Assembly: GCA_019119285.1 (NCBI GenBank)
Contig: DWXJ01000080.1
Coordinates: 1 to 64,000, forward strand
Reading direction: 5' to 3'
DNA from: Merdimonas faecigallinarum
GTDB lineage: Bacteria > Bacillota > Clostridia > Lachnospirales > Lachnospiraceae
Length of the DNA: 64,000 nt
Shown: piece after piece, positions 25,258 through 33,576 of the stretch
How positions within the stretch are numbered: position 1 is the stretch's first letter
Layout of the letters: every line of letters starts with the position of its first letter
Notes under the pieces: generated by a model
What the model was told of the DNA's origin: nothing
The model's database searches: none
What the model saw: only the letters and a program-made list of their open reading frames with translations
Program-made: the position numbers and the translations under genes

Positions 25258-26148
25258 TTATGCCAGTGTAATCCCAAAATCCTTCATCGCCCGAGCCAGT
25301 GTCTTTTCATGCTCCGGCGTCAGTTCGGTCATAGGCATACGCAAAGGTCCGCAGTCCTTGCCCATCAGCTTCATGGCCTTCTTGACCGGGATCGGGTTCA
25401 CCTCGCAGAACAGCTGGTCGATCAGCGGGATCGCCTTTAACTGAAGTTCACGGCTTCCTTCGATGTCTCCTGCAAAGAACTTCTCACAGATCTCATGAGT
25501 CTCTCTTGGAGCCACATTGGATAGCACGGAGATCACGCCCTTTGCCCCGAGAGACAAAAGGGGTACGATCTGGTCGTCATTTCCGGAGTAAAGATCAATC
25601 TCGCCGTCTGTCAGCGCCATGATCTTTGCCACCTGTGAGATATTTCCGGAGGCCTCTTTTACGCCCACGATATTTTCCACATTCTTTACCAGATAAGCGA
25701 CGGTCGCCGGCTCGATGTTGCATCCGGTGCGGCTGGCCACGCTGTACATAATGATGGGCGCCTTCGCCTCTTTTGCGATCGCGCTGTAATGTGCGATCAG
25801 TCCCGCCTGGGTCGCCTTGTTATAATAAGGCGTTACCAGCAGAAGTCCGTCCGCGCCGTAGTCTGCTGCCTCTTTTGATAACTCGATCGCCGTCCGGGTA
25901 CAGTTGGAGCCTGTACCTGCGATCACCGGGATCCTTCCCTTCGCGCGGTCGATGGCGAATTTCACGCACTCCACATGTTCTTGTTCTGTCATCGTCGCTG
26001 ACTCTCCTGTGGTCCCGCAGATGATAATACTGTCGGTCCCGTTCTCACAGTGAAAATCGATCAGCTCATCCAGTCTATCATAATGAATGCTCCCGTCTTC
26101 ATGGAACGGTGTGACGATCGCCACGCCTGCGCCTGTAAATATAGCCAT
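25258..26148 (-). CDS. dapA: 4-hydroxy-tetrahydrodipicolinate synthase
   Basis: A 296-residue class I aldolase-fold enzyme condensing pyruvate with aspartate semialdehyde. Key motifs are GTTGESATM (pyruvate-binding), PYYNKATQ with the catalytic Tyr, and GVKEASGN with the Schiff-base Lys. The ATG at 26148 (MAIFTGAG) has AGGAGG at 6 nt; upstream ATGs at 26154 and 26169 lie on or before that site. It is the first gene of the dapA-dapB pair and supplies meso-DAP for peptidoglycan and lysine. Confidence 0.95.
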   Translation of the reverse strand: MAIFTGAGVAIVTPFHEDGSIHYDRLDELIDFHCENGTDSIIICGTTGESATMTEQEHVECVKFAIDRAKGRIPVIAGTGSNCTRTAIELSKEAADYGADGLLLVTPYYNKATQAGLIAHYSAIAKEAKAPIIMYSVASRTGCNIEPATVAYLVKNVENIVGVKEASGNISQVAKIMALTDGEIDLYSGNDDQIVPLLSLGAKGVISVLSNVAPRETHEICEKFFAGDIEGSRELQLKAIPLIDQLFCEVNPIPVKKAMKLMGKDCGPLRMPMTELTPEHEKTLARAMKDFGITLA

Positions 26149-26262
26149 ATCCATCCTCCTGACTTTCATGAATCTTTTTCAAATCTATAGAAATATTACC
26201 ATCAAACCAGGGGGATGTCAACGACCGCCTGCGCGAGGTGACTTCGCCGGGCCGCCTGTGTT

Positions 26263-26895
26263 TTACTGGCCGTCCAGGCATTCCAGCTTGCTGACCGACA
26301 CCTCATAGGCCGTTCTTTTTTCCGCCTCTGTCTCCGACAGCTTCTTGATGTATTCCCGGCTCTGGATCCGCCCGATCACCTGCACATGCTCTCCCACCTC
26401 AAAAGACGCGGCAAACCGGGCGTTTCTTCCCCAGCAGATGCAGGGTATGTAGTCGGATTTCCCATAGGGGCGGTTCACTGCCAGGAGAAGGTCCGCGATC
26501 TCCCGGCCAAGAGGGGTCTTCCGGTACACCGGCAGCTTGCAGATGTAGCCGTCCAGAAAGATCTGGTTGGTCTTGGCGCCGTCCAGTTCCTCTTCAATGA
26601 ACGCCACCTCCCGGACAAACAAAGAGAGCACCAGCCGGTTCTTATGCTCCTCATGCCGGTTGTAAGACCGGAACTGTCCACTGGCCATGATAAATTCCCC
26701 GGTGTAATCCCGCGAAACATCGATCAGCCGCTCTGAGATCATCAGAGGGATCCGGTCCATAGAGTTGCTTAAGCGGCGGACATTGACGCTTACCATGTAA
26801 AATCCTTCTCCGAACACTTCGTGGCTGAAGGTAAACGGCGTCGCCACTTCTCCCATAATCGTTACCTGGTTGTTTTCAATCATCTTATCTGACAT
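26263..26895 (-). CDS. single-stranded DNA-binding protein with two OB folds
   Basis: A 210-residue protein. The C-terminal half (about 113-206) is a clear SSB-type OB fold: GYICKLPVYRKTPLGREIADLLLAV, then DYIPCICWGRNARFA, GRIQSREYIKK and TAYEVSVSKLE. The N-terminal half (about 8-108) has the same order of strands but diverged, so it reads as a tandem duplication. The acidic C-terminal tip of standard SSB is absent. Ordinary SSB is about 140-170 residues with one OB. It is divergent from bipA. A role in replication, repair or plasmid-like functions is inferred only from the fold. Confidence 0.8.
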   Translation of the reverse strand: MSDKMIENNQVTIMGEVATPFTFSHEVFGEGFYMVSVNVRRLSNSMDRIPLMISERLIDVSRDYTGEFIMASGQFRSYNRHEEHKNRLVLSLFVREVAFIEEELDGAKTNQIFLDGYICKLPVYRKTPLGREIADLLLAVNRPYGKSDYIPCICWGRNARFAASFEVGEHVQVIGRIQSREYIKKLSETEAEKRTAYEVSVSKLECLDGQ

Positions 26896-26971
26896 AGTCT
26901 AACAATCTCCCTTTCTTCTGAATCGTATATTACATAGTTTATGAACGCCGTTTTGGATTTAGAACTAATAC

Positions 26972-27001
26972 TTGTAAATATTTCAGAAAATGTGATACAC
27001 T
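26972..27001 (+). promoter_or_regulatory. bipA promoter
   Basis: TTGTAA (26972-26977), 18-nt spacer, TACACT (26996-27001), about 60 bp before the bipA ATG. Confidence 0.6.
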
Positions 27002-27063
27002 ATTAAAGTTGCAGAAAAGAAAGCATTTATATAGGAAAAGAAAAAAGAAAAGGAAGCGTTATC

Positions 27064-28890
27064 ATGAAGACAAAACGTGAAGATATCCGTAATATTGCCA
27101 TCATCGCCCATGTAGACCACGGGAAGACCACACTGGTCGACGAACTGTTAAAACAAAGCGGTGTATTCCGGGAGAACCAGGAGGTTGCCGAGCGTGTCAT
27201 GGACTCCAATGACATCGAAAGAGAACGGGGCATCACCATTCTCTCCAAAAATACCGCCGTCTATTATAAAGGTACCAAGATCAATATCATCGACACCCCC
27301 GGCCACGCTGATTTCGGCGGCGAAGTGGAACGTGTCCTGAAAATGGTCAACGGCGTCATCCTGGTGGTGGACGCCTTTGAAGGCGCCATGCCGCAGACCA
27401 AGTTTGTGTTAAGAAAAGCCCTGGAACTGGATCTTCCGGTTATCGTCTGCATCAACAAAATCGACCGGCCGGAAGCCCGTCCGGATGAGGTGATCGACGA
27501 GGTGCTGGAGTTGTTCATGGACTTAAACGCCTCTGACGAACAGCTGGACTGCCCCTTTGTCTACGCATCCGCCAAGACCGGCGTTGCCTCCATGGATCCG
27601 GAAGAAGAAGGCACGGACATGAAGCCTCTCTTTGAGACCATCTTAAACTACATCCCGGCTCCGGAAGGAGACCCGGACGCCCATACACAGGTGCTGATCA
27701 GTACCATTGACTACAACGAATACGTGGGACGCATCGGCATCGGCAAGGTGGACAACGGTACCATCCGGGTGGGCATGGACGCTGTCGTGGTAAACAAACA
27801 CGACCCGGACCGGATGGAAAAGGTGCGGATCAGCAAGCTCTATGAATTTGACGGCCTGAACAAGGTGGACGTGAAAGAAGCCTCCATCGGCTCCATTGTC
27901 GCCATCTCCGGTATCTCGGACCTGTCCATCGGCGACACCATCTGCTCTCCGGAAGACCCGCAGGCCATCCCCTTCCAGAAGATTTCCGAGCCGACCATTG
28001 CCATGCAGTTTATTGTTAATGACAGTCCTTTTGCAGGACAGGAAGGAAAATACGTCACCTCCCGCCATCTCAGAGACCGTCTGTTCCGGGAGCTGAATAC
28101 AGACGTAAGCCTTCGGGTGGAGGAGTCCGAAAGCACCGACAGCTTCAAGGTGTCAGGACGCGGCGAACTCCATCTGTCCGTGCTGATCGAAAATATGCGA
28201 AGAGAAGGCTATGAATTTGCGGTCAGCAAGGCAGAAGTCCTCTATAAAAAGGATGAAAAGGGCAAGCTGCTGGAACCGATGGAACTGGCCTACATCGACG
28301 TCCCGGAAGAATTTACCGGCACGGTCATCGATAAACTGAGCCAGCGAAAGGGCGAGCTTCAGAACATGGGCGCCGCCACAGGCGGATATACCCGTCTGGA
28401 ATTCCGGATCCCGTCCAGAGGCCTGATCGGCTACCGGGGAGAATTCCTGACCGACACCAAGGGCAACGGCATCATGAACACTGCTTTTGACGGCTATGCG
28501 CCCTATAAAGGCGATATCCAGTACCGCAAGCAGGGCTCTCTCATTGCCTTTGAGACCGGAGAATCTGTTACCTACGGTCTGTACAGCGCCCAGGAAAGAG
28601 GCGTCCTGTTTATCGGACCCGGCGAAAGGATTTACTCCGGCATGGTGGTCGGTGAAAACGCAAAGACCGACGACATTGAAGTCAATGTGTGCAAGACCAA
28701 ACACCTGACCAATACCCGCTCCTCCGGTTCCGACGAAGCCCTGCGGCTTACACCTCCCAAGGTATTAAGTCTGGAGCAGGCTCTTGATTTTATCGATACC
28801 GACGAGCTTTTGGAAGTCACCCCTGAAAACTTAAGGATCCGCAAAAAGATCCTGGATCCGAAAATGCGTAAACGAGGAAACCGCTCATGA
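27064..28890 (+). CDS. typA: translational GTPase TypA/BipA
   Basis: A 608-residue ribosome-binding GTPase. G1 is AHVDHGKTT, G2 is RERGITI, G3 is DTPGHADF, and G4 is NKIDR. EF-G-like domains II, III and V follow, then the BipA-specific C-terminal domain (SGMVVGENAKTDDIEVNV, KHLTNTRSSGSDEAL). It helps 50S assembly and stress or cold adaptation. The stop overlaps the next gene by 4 bp (ATGA). Confidence 0.96.
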   Translation: MKTKREDIRNIAIIAHVDHGKTTLVDELLKQSGVFRENQEVAERVMDSNDIERERGITILSKNTAVYYKGTKINIIDTPGHADFGGEVERVLKMVNGVILVVDAFEGAMPQTKFVLRKALELDLPVIVCINKIDRPEARPDEVIDEVLELFMDLNASDEQLDCPFVYASAKTGVASMDPEEEGTDMKPLFETILNYIPAPEGDPDAHTQVLISTIDYNEYVGRIGIGKVDNGTIRVGMDAVVVNKHDPDRMEKVRISKLYEFDGLNKVDVKEASIGSIVAISGISDLSIGDTICSPEDPQAIPFQKISEPTIAMQFIVNDSPFAGQEGKYVTSRHLRDRLFRELNTDVSLRVEESESTDSFKVSGRGELHLSVLIENMRREGYEFAVSKAEVLYKKDEKGKLLEPMELAYIDVPEEFTGTVIDKLSQRKGELQNMGAATGGYTRLEFRIPSRGLIGYRGEFLTDTKGNGIMNTAFDGYAPYKGDIQYRKQGSLIAFETGESVTYGLYSAQERGVLFIGPGERIYSGMVVGENAKTDDIEVNVCKTKHLTNTRSSGSDEALRLTPPKVLSLEQALDFIDTDELLEVTPENLRIRKKILDPKMRKRGNRS

Positions 28891-29297
28891 AAAAATACAT
28901 CACCATTTTTTTCAGATATCTGACACTGGCGCTGGAATATTTTATCGCTTTTATGCTGGCCGCGGGCATCATCCTTTTATGCCTGCGGATGGCCTCTTCC
29001 CTGGGGAACATCCCCAACCTGGAAGTCTGGCCCAATTATGACGACCTTTTAGAGACCTGCTTCAACCTGATCATCGGCGTGGAACTGATCCGTATGATGT
29101 ATTACCACACAGCGGATTCTGTCTTTGAGGTGCTTTTGTTTGCCATCGCAAGACAGATCATCATCGATCACTCTTCCATCTGGGTGACCTTTGTGGGCGT
29201 ATGCTCCATTGCGGTCCTCTATGCCACCAGGAAATATCTGTTCTGCCGGTTCCAGGCCGCAGAAGAAGACCGGGGTGAAAATAATTCCGAAGATTAA
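28887..29297 (+). CDS. small membrane protein, PsiE-like
   Basis: A 136-residue protein with about four hydrophobic segments (roughly 14-36, 48-66, 77-92 and 96-112) and a charged C-terminal tail. Its size and layout, with IGVELIRMMYY in the middle, resemble the PsiE-type phosphate-starvation-inducible membrane proteins, but I only see a loose match. The start overlaps the bipA stop by 4 bp, so it is translationally coupled to bipA. The function is unknown. Confidence 0.7.
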   Translation: MKKYITIFFRYLTLALEYFIAFMLAAGIILLCLRMASSLGNIPNLEVWPNYDDLLETCFNLIIGVELIRMMYYHTADSVFEVLLFAIARQIIIDHSSIWVTFVGVCSIAVLYATRKYLFCRFQAAEEDRGENNSED

Positions 29298-29303
29298 CAC
29301 AAT

Positions 29304-29406
29304 ACATGCTATACATTACCCTTTAAACATGCTATACTACATATATCAGATAGATTTATGTCGCAACGGTTAATTATCAGACATTTCATCTGAAATCATG
29401 TCGCAA
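29304..29406 (+). repeat. Paired short direct repeats in the hpf upstream region
   Basis: ACATGCTATAC occurs at 29304-29314 and 29327-29337; the second copy contains the likely -10 box TATACT (29333-29338) and the first spans the matching -35 region. ATGTCGCAA occurs at 29358-29366 and 29398-29406, flanking a small palindrome (TCAGA...TCTGA). The second ATGTCGCAA runs into the hpf Shine-Dalgarno. Confidence 0.5.
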
Positions 29407-29419
29407 AGGAGTGGACAGC

Positions 29420-29953
29420 ATGAAATTTATCATTATCGGAAAAAACATCGACGTAACACAGGGCCTGAAAGAGGCTGTGGAAAGCAAACTGGGAAAGCTG
29501 GAAAGGTACTTTACTCCTGATACGGAAATTCACGTAACCTTAAGCGTTCAGAGAGAACGCCAGAAAATCGAAGTTACCATCCCTGTAAAGGGCGGGATCA
29601 TCCGCTCGGAAGAAGAATGTAACGACATGTATGTATCCATTGACCTGGTAGAAGAGATCATCGAACGCCAGCTCAGGAAATATAAAAACAAACTGATCGC
29701 CAAACACCAGGAAGGCGGCAATTTCAAACAGGAATTCTTCGCTGATGAAGAAGCGGCTGCCGATGACGGAGAGATCCGGATCGTCCGGACCAAAAAGTTT
29801 GGCTTCAAGCCGATGTATCCGGAAGATGCCTGCGTACAGATGGATCTTCTCGGACATGATTTCTTTGTATTCCGCAATGCAGAGACCGATGAAGTGAATG
29901 TGGTTTACCGCAGGAAGAACGGCACGTTCGGACTGATCGAGCCGGAATGCTAA
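29420..29953 (+). CDS. hpf: ribosome hibernation promoting factor, long form
   Basis: A 177-residue long HPF. The N-terminal domain (about 1-100) begins MKFIIIGKNIDVTQGLKEAVESKLGKLERYF. A linker leads to the C-terminal dimerisation domain (FGFKPMYPEDACVQMDLLGHDFFVFRN...TDEVNVVYRRKNGTFGLIEPE). It dimerises 70S ribosomes into inactive 100S particles. The ATG at 29420 is chosen because AAAGGAG is well placed; a GTG at 29411 falls on that site. A bidirectional terminator follows. Confidence 0.95.
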   Translation: MKFIIIGKNIDVTQGLKEAVESKLGKLERYFTPDTEIHVTLSVQRERQKIEVTIPVKGGIIRSEEECNDMYVSIDLVEEIIERQLRKYKNKLIAKHQEGGNFKQEFFADEEAAADDGEIRIVRTKKFGFKPMYPEDACVQMDLLGHDFFVFRNAETDEVNVVYRRKNGTFGLIEPEC

Positions 29954-29956
29954 ATC

Positions 29957-29986
29957 AAAAAGAGAGGGAAGCATCCCTCTCTTTTT
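29957..29986. terminator. Bidirectional terminator between hpf and the yigZ-type gene
   Basis: Stem AAAAAGAGAGGGA / TCCCTCTCTTTTT with an AGCA loop, T-rich on both strands. The two flanking genes converge on it. Confidence 0.9.
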
Positions 29987-30011
29987 TGTTGTCCTTTTCT
30001 CTTTTCGGATC

Positions 30012-30677
30012 TTACGCCTCTCTTTTCTCCAGGATCACCGGTTCTGCGCCGATCAGCGCAAAGACGCAGGTTTCTTTCACTTCCAGCTTTGCCGCGCCGC
30101 TGGTGGCTTCCGTGATCTCCTGTTCCACGGCCGCAAGTTCTTCGTCCGGGATCAGCACATCCAGTTCCACGGCGTCTGTATATCTGGAATCCAGGATTTT
30201 TATCCCCCTTTGCCCCAGCAGATACTGGATCTTTCCAAGACCCGTATAATCGGTGCCGACCTGGAGTTTTACGCCCTTTTGCCTGGTGATCAGCACCGAG
30301 GCTTCCAGGCCCGCCCGGACCGCCCCGGAATAGGCTCTTACCAGGCCCCCGGTCCCCAGAAGCGTACCGCCGAAATACCGGGTGACCACGACGCACACGT
30401 CGCGAAGAGCCTCGCCCTCCAGCACATCCAGCATGGGCCGGCCGGCAGTGCCCGAGGGCTCGCCGTCATCGCTGCAGCGTTTCAGGGGCGTCCCTTCTCC
30501 AATGATATAGGCAAAACAGTTATGCGTGGCGTCCCAGTATTTTTTCTTTAATGTTTCTATCAACTCCAGGGCTTCTTCTTCTGTTTTCACCGGTTTTACT
30601 GTAGCGATAAACCGGGATTTCTTCTCAATGATCTCTCCTTGTCCGCCTTCGTAGACGGTGCGGTCTTCTCTCTCCAT
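30012..30677 (-). CDS. YigZ/IMPACT family protein
   Basis: A 221-residue protein. The N-terminal UPF0029 domain has EKKSRFIATVKPVKTEEEA, then the hallmark HNCFAYIIG and SDDGEPSGTAGRPML and VVVTRYFGGTLLGTGGLVRAY. A C-terminal ferredoxin-like domain follows. Eukaryotic IMPACT acts on Gcn2, but the bacterial role is not settled. ATG at 30677 with AGGAGA upstream; an ATG at 30695 is the alternative start. Confidence 0.9.
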   Translation of the reverse strand: MEREDRTVYEGGQGEIIEKKSRFIATVKPVKTEEEALELIETLKKKYWDATHNCFAYIIGEGTPLKRCSDDGEPSGTAGRPMLDVLEGEALRDVCVVVTRYFGGTLLGTGGLVRAYSGAVRAGLEASVLITRQKGVKLQVGTDYTGLGKIQYLLGQRGIKILDSRYTDAVELDVLIPDEELAAVEQEITEATSGAAKLEVKETCVFALIGAEPVILEKREA

Positions 30678-30807
30678 GGTCGTTCTCTCCTGCATTTTCC
30701 TTCTGTAGTCAGATCGGTTCCTTCTATAACTATAACGAATTTCTTAAGAATTTCCTACTGAAATATGAACTTTTTATTTTTTTCTTTATAAAACAGCGTA
30801 TCTTTGC

Positions 30808-30838
30808 TATAATGACTTGGTATGAAGGAGGTTTAAAT
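30808..30838 (+). promoter_or_regulatory. -10 box and ribosome binding site of the class A PBP gene
   Basis: TATAAT at 30808-30813 with only a weak -35 match (TTTATA, 17 nt upstream), then GAAGGAGG just before the ATG at 30841. Confidence 0.5.
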
Positions 30839-30840
30839 TC

Positions 30841-33435
30841 ATGAACTATGGCAGGAAAAAAGCTTCTCAAAAACAGAAGAAGATAACATCCAAGTCCACC
30901 ATGCAGGGGAAACGTGTGGGCGTGCGGCTGCTCAAGGCCTTTCTCTTATGCCTTGTCGTGATCGCAGTGGCCGGAGCCGCAGGCGTCGGTGTATTTGCCC
31001 TGCGGATCATCAAGAACGCCCCGGAAGTAACCCCCGATGATGTAAAACCAAAGGGGTACGCTACCACCGTCTATGCGGATGACGGCTCCACACAGATCGA
31101 AGAACTGGTGACTTCCGGATCCAACCGTGTTTATAAAACCATAGATGAGATCCCCAAGGATCTGCAGCACGCTTTTGTTGCGATCGAGGACGAGCGTTTC
31201 TATGACCATAACGGTATCGACCTTCAGGGAATCGCCCGTGCCGCTGTAGTCGGCCTTACATCCGGTGATTTCTCAGAAGGAGCCAGTACCCTGACGCAGC
31301 AGCTGATCAAAAATAACGTATTCCCGGAATTCGTCCATGAGAATACCTTCTATGACCGGCTGGAACGAAAGCTTCAGGAACAGTATCTTGCTCTTGAGAT
31401 TGAAAAACAGATGAACAAGAACCAGATCCTGGAAGCTTATCTGAACACGATCAACTTAGGCCAGAGCACTCTGGGCGTGCAGTCGGCTTCCGAGCGTTAC
31501 TTTGGAAAGGACTGCTCCGAGCTGACCCTTTCCGAATGCGCAGTCATTGCCGGCATCACACAGAACCCGACCCGCTACGACCCGGTGACCAATCCCGAGG
31601 AAAACAGCAAGCGGCGGGAAAAAGTGCTGGGCAATATGTTGGACCAGGGTTACATCGAGCAGGCGGCTTATGACGAAGCCATGGCCGATGATGTTTACTC
31701 CCGGATCCAGTCTGTCAATACCACCCAGGCAGCAGATACTTCCTACAGCTATTTTGTAGACGCCCTGATCGAACAGATCATGGAAAACCTGGAGACACAG
31801 CTTGGCTATACCGAATCCCAGGCATACAACGCCGTATACAGCGGCGGATTGAGCATCTACTCTACCCAGAATCTTGCCATACAGCAGATCTGCGATGAAG
31901 AGATGAATAACGATTCCAACTATCCCGGCCTCAAGGAATACGGCCTGGATTATGCTCTGACCGTTACAAGAGCGGACGGAACCGTAGAAAATTATGGCTC
32001 CGGACACATCAAGCAATACGTACAGAATACACACGGCAACAGCCAGGGGCTTCTGTACTCCAGCGAGGAAGCGGCCCGGGCCATGGTAGAAGAATGGAAG
32101 GCCACCATCGCTCAGGAAGGGGATACTTATGACGAGGTCATCAATATTACACCCCAGCCCCAGGCATCAGCCACCATTATCGATCAGGCGACCGGACAGA
32201 TCAAGGCTATGGTGGGCGGACGAGGCGCAAAGAACACCAGTCTGAGTCTGAACCGCGCATACACCGGTTCCAAGAGACAGCCCGGATCCACCTTTAAGAT
32301 CGTGACCGCCTACGCGCCGGCCATTGATACCGGAGCAGCTTCTCTTGCGACCCTGATCAACGACGAGCCTTACACCTTAAAAGGCGGACAGGTCCTTCGG
32401 AATGCCAACGGCCGATATACCGGCAACCGGACCATGCGGGAGGCCATTGAATGGTCCATCAACGTCTGCGCTGTTAAGATGAGTGACCAGATCACCCAGC
32501 AGGTGGGACTGGACTATGCAAAGAAACTGGGCATCAGTACGTTGATCGAAAGCAAAGAGATCAACGGCAAGATCTTCAGCGACCTGACCCAGACACTGGC
32601 TCTCGGCGGTCTGACGGAAGGTGTCTATAACTACGAACTCTGCTCTGCCTTTGCCACGATCGCAAACGGCGGTGTTTACAACGAGCCCATGCTCTATACC
32701 AAGGTATTAGACCATGAAGGCAACGTACTTCTGGACGGCAGCGGGGAAACCCACACTGCCATCAAAGAAAGCACAGCGGCCTGTCTGACCAGCGCTATGC
32801 AGGGCGTTGTCAGCAGCGGTACCGGTACCGCCTGCCAGCTTGGCAATATGCCGGTAGCAGGAAAAACCGGTACAACCACGGACGATATTGACCTGTGGTT
32901 CTGTGGCTACACACCGTACTACACCTGTGCGGTATGGGGCGGATATGATGAAAACAAGCCGTGCAGCTACGATACCAACTTCCGTTTCCGTCTGTGGCGA
33001 AGCATTATGAGCCGGGTCCACAGCAATCTGCAGCCAAAAGACTTTAACATGCCGTCCACGGCACAGAGACAGTCTGTCTGCAGTGTGACCGGACTCCTTC
33101 CGGGACCCGGATGCCCGACCACAACAGAACTGATCGGTGTAGATGTGACAACCACCAAGTGTGACGGAAAACACGGAGGCTTAAGTTCTGGAACCGGCAC
33201 AGGCACCGGAGACGGCGCTATTACAGATGACGGCACCGGCAACACCACAACGACTCCGGATGCCAATACCGGAAACGGCGGTGGTGGACAGACCGGCGGC
33301 GGCGGACAGACCGGCGGCGGTGGACAGACCGGCGGTGGCGGTGAGACCGGCGGCGGTGGTGAGACCGGCGGCGGTGGCACTGATCCCGGCGGCGGTGGAC
33401 AGACCGGCGGCGGCACCACACCTCCCGCTCAATAA
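30841..33435 (+). CDS. class A penicillin-binding protein (PBP1A family)
   Basis: An 864-residue bifunctional peptidoglycan synthase. A basic cytoplasmic N-terminus and one membrane helix (about 33-55) precede a GT51 transglycosylase domain with the catalytic Glu116 in VAIEDERFYDH. The transpeptidase domain has Ser483-x-x-Lys486 (GSTFK), an SxN-type SINVC motif and Lys675-Thr-Gly (KTGTT). The last 80 or so residues are a low-complexity tail of GGGGQTG / GGGGETG units ending in TTPPAQ, probably an extracellular wall-spanning spacer. The gene is monocistronic, closed by a terminator. Confidence 0.95.
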   Translation: MNYGRKKASQKQKKITSKSTMQGKRVGVRLLKAFLLCLVVIAVAGAAGVGVFALRIIKNAPEVTPDDVKPKGYATTVYADDGSTQIEELVTSGSNRVYKTIDEIPKDLQHAFVAIEDERFYDHNGIDLQGIARAAVVGLTSGDFSEGASTLTQQLIKNNVFPEFVHENTFYDRLERKLQEQYLALEIEKQMNKNQILEAYLNTINLGQSTLGVQSASERYFGKDCSELTLSECAVIAGITQNPTRYDPVTNPEENSKRREKVLGNMLDQGYIEQAAYDEAMADDVYSRIQSVNTTQAADTSYSYFVDALIEQIMENLETQLGYTESQAYNAVYSGGLSIYSTQNLAIQQICDEEMNNDSNYPGLKEYGLDYALTVTRADGTVENYGSGHIKQYVQNTHGNSQGLLYSSEEAARAMVEEWKATIAQEGDTYDEVINITPQPQASATIIDQATGQIKAMVGGRGAKNTSLSLNRAYTGSKRQPGSTFKIVTAYAPAIDTGAASLATLINDEPYTLKGGQVLRNANGRYTGNRTMREAIEWSINVCAVKMSDQITQQVGLDYAKKLGISTLIESKEINGKIFSDLTQTLALGGLTEGVYNYELCSAFATIANGGVYNEPMLYTKVLDHEGNVLLDGSGETHTAIKESTAACLTSAMQGVVSSGTGTACQLGNMPVAGKTGTTTDDIDLWFCGYTPYYTCAVWGGYDENKPCSYDTNFRFRLWRSIMSRVHSNLQPKDFNMPSTAQRQSVCSVTGLLPGPGCPTTTELIGVDVTTTKCDGKHGGLSSGTGTGTGDGAITDDGTGNTTTTPDANTGNGGGGQTGGGGQTGGGGQTGGGGETGGGGETGGGGTDPGGGGQTGGGTTPPAQ
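33277..33420 (+). repeat. Tandem repeats coding for a Gly-rich PBP tail
   Basis: About seven imperfect 18-21 bp units coding for GGGGQT, GGGGET and similar. These in-frame units could expand or shrink by slippage. Confidence 0.85.
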
Positions 33436-33468
33436 AAATGAGCCTGTCATGAATTTTAGATAGAACCC

Positions 33469-33502
33469 AAAAAGAGGAATCCTTACACAGGATTCCTCTT
33501 TT
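33469..33502. terminator. Bidirectional terminator between PBP and glcK
   Basis: Stem of about 14 bp, AAAAGAGGAATCCT / AGGATTCCTCTTTT with a TACAC loop and flanking A and T runs. Serves both converging genes. Confidence 0.9.
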
Positions 33503-33576
33503 CTCGTCTCTTTTATGCTTTTTTACACCTATCAGCTATTTCTGAACCTCTCTTTAAGATCCAGTCCGCTTCCCTG

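Noticed and set aside
29358..29393. Possible 11-codon leader peptide before hpf
   Set aside because: It has no Shine-Dalgarno and no run of regulatory codons, so it is left as part of the repeat finding only.
32967..33450. Pro-rich and Ala/Thr-rich minus-strand frames opposite the PBP tail
   Set aside because: They are by-products of the GGC/GGT repeat coding for the Gly-rich tail, with no ribosome binding site.
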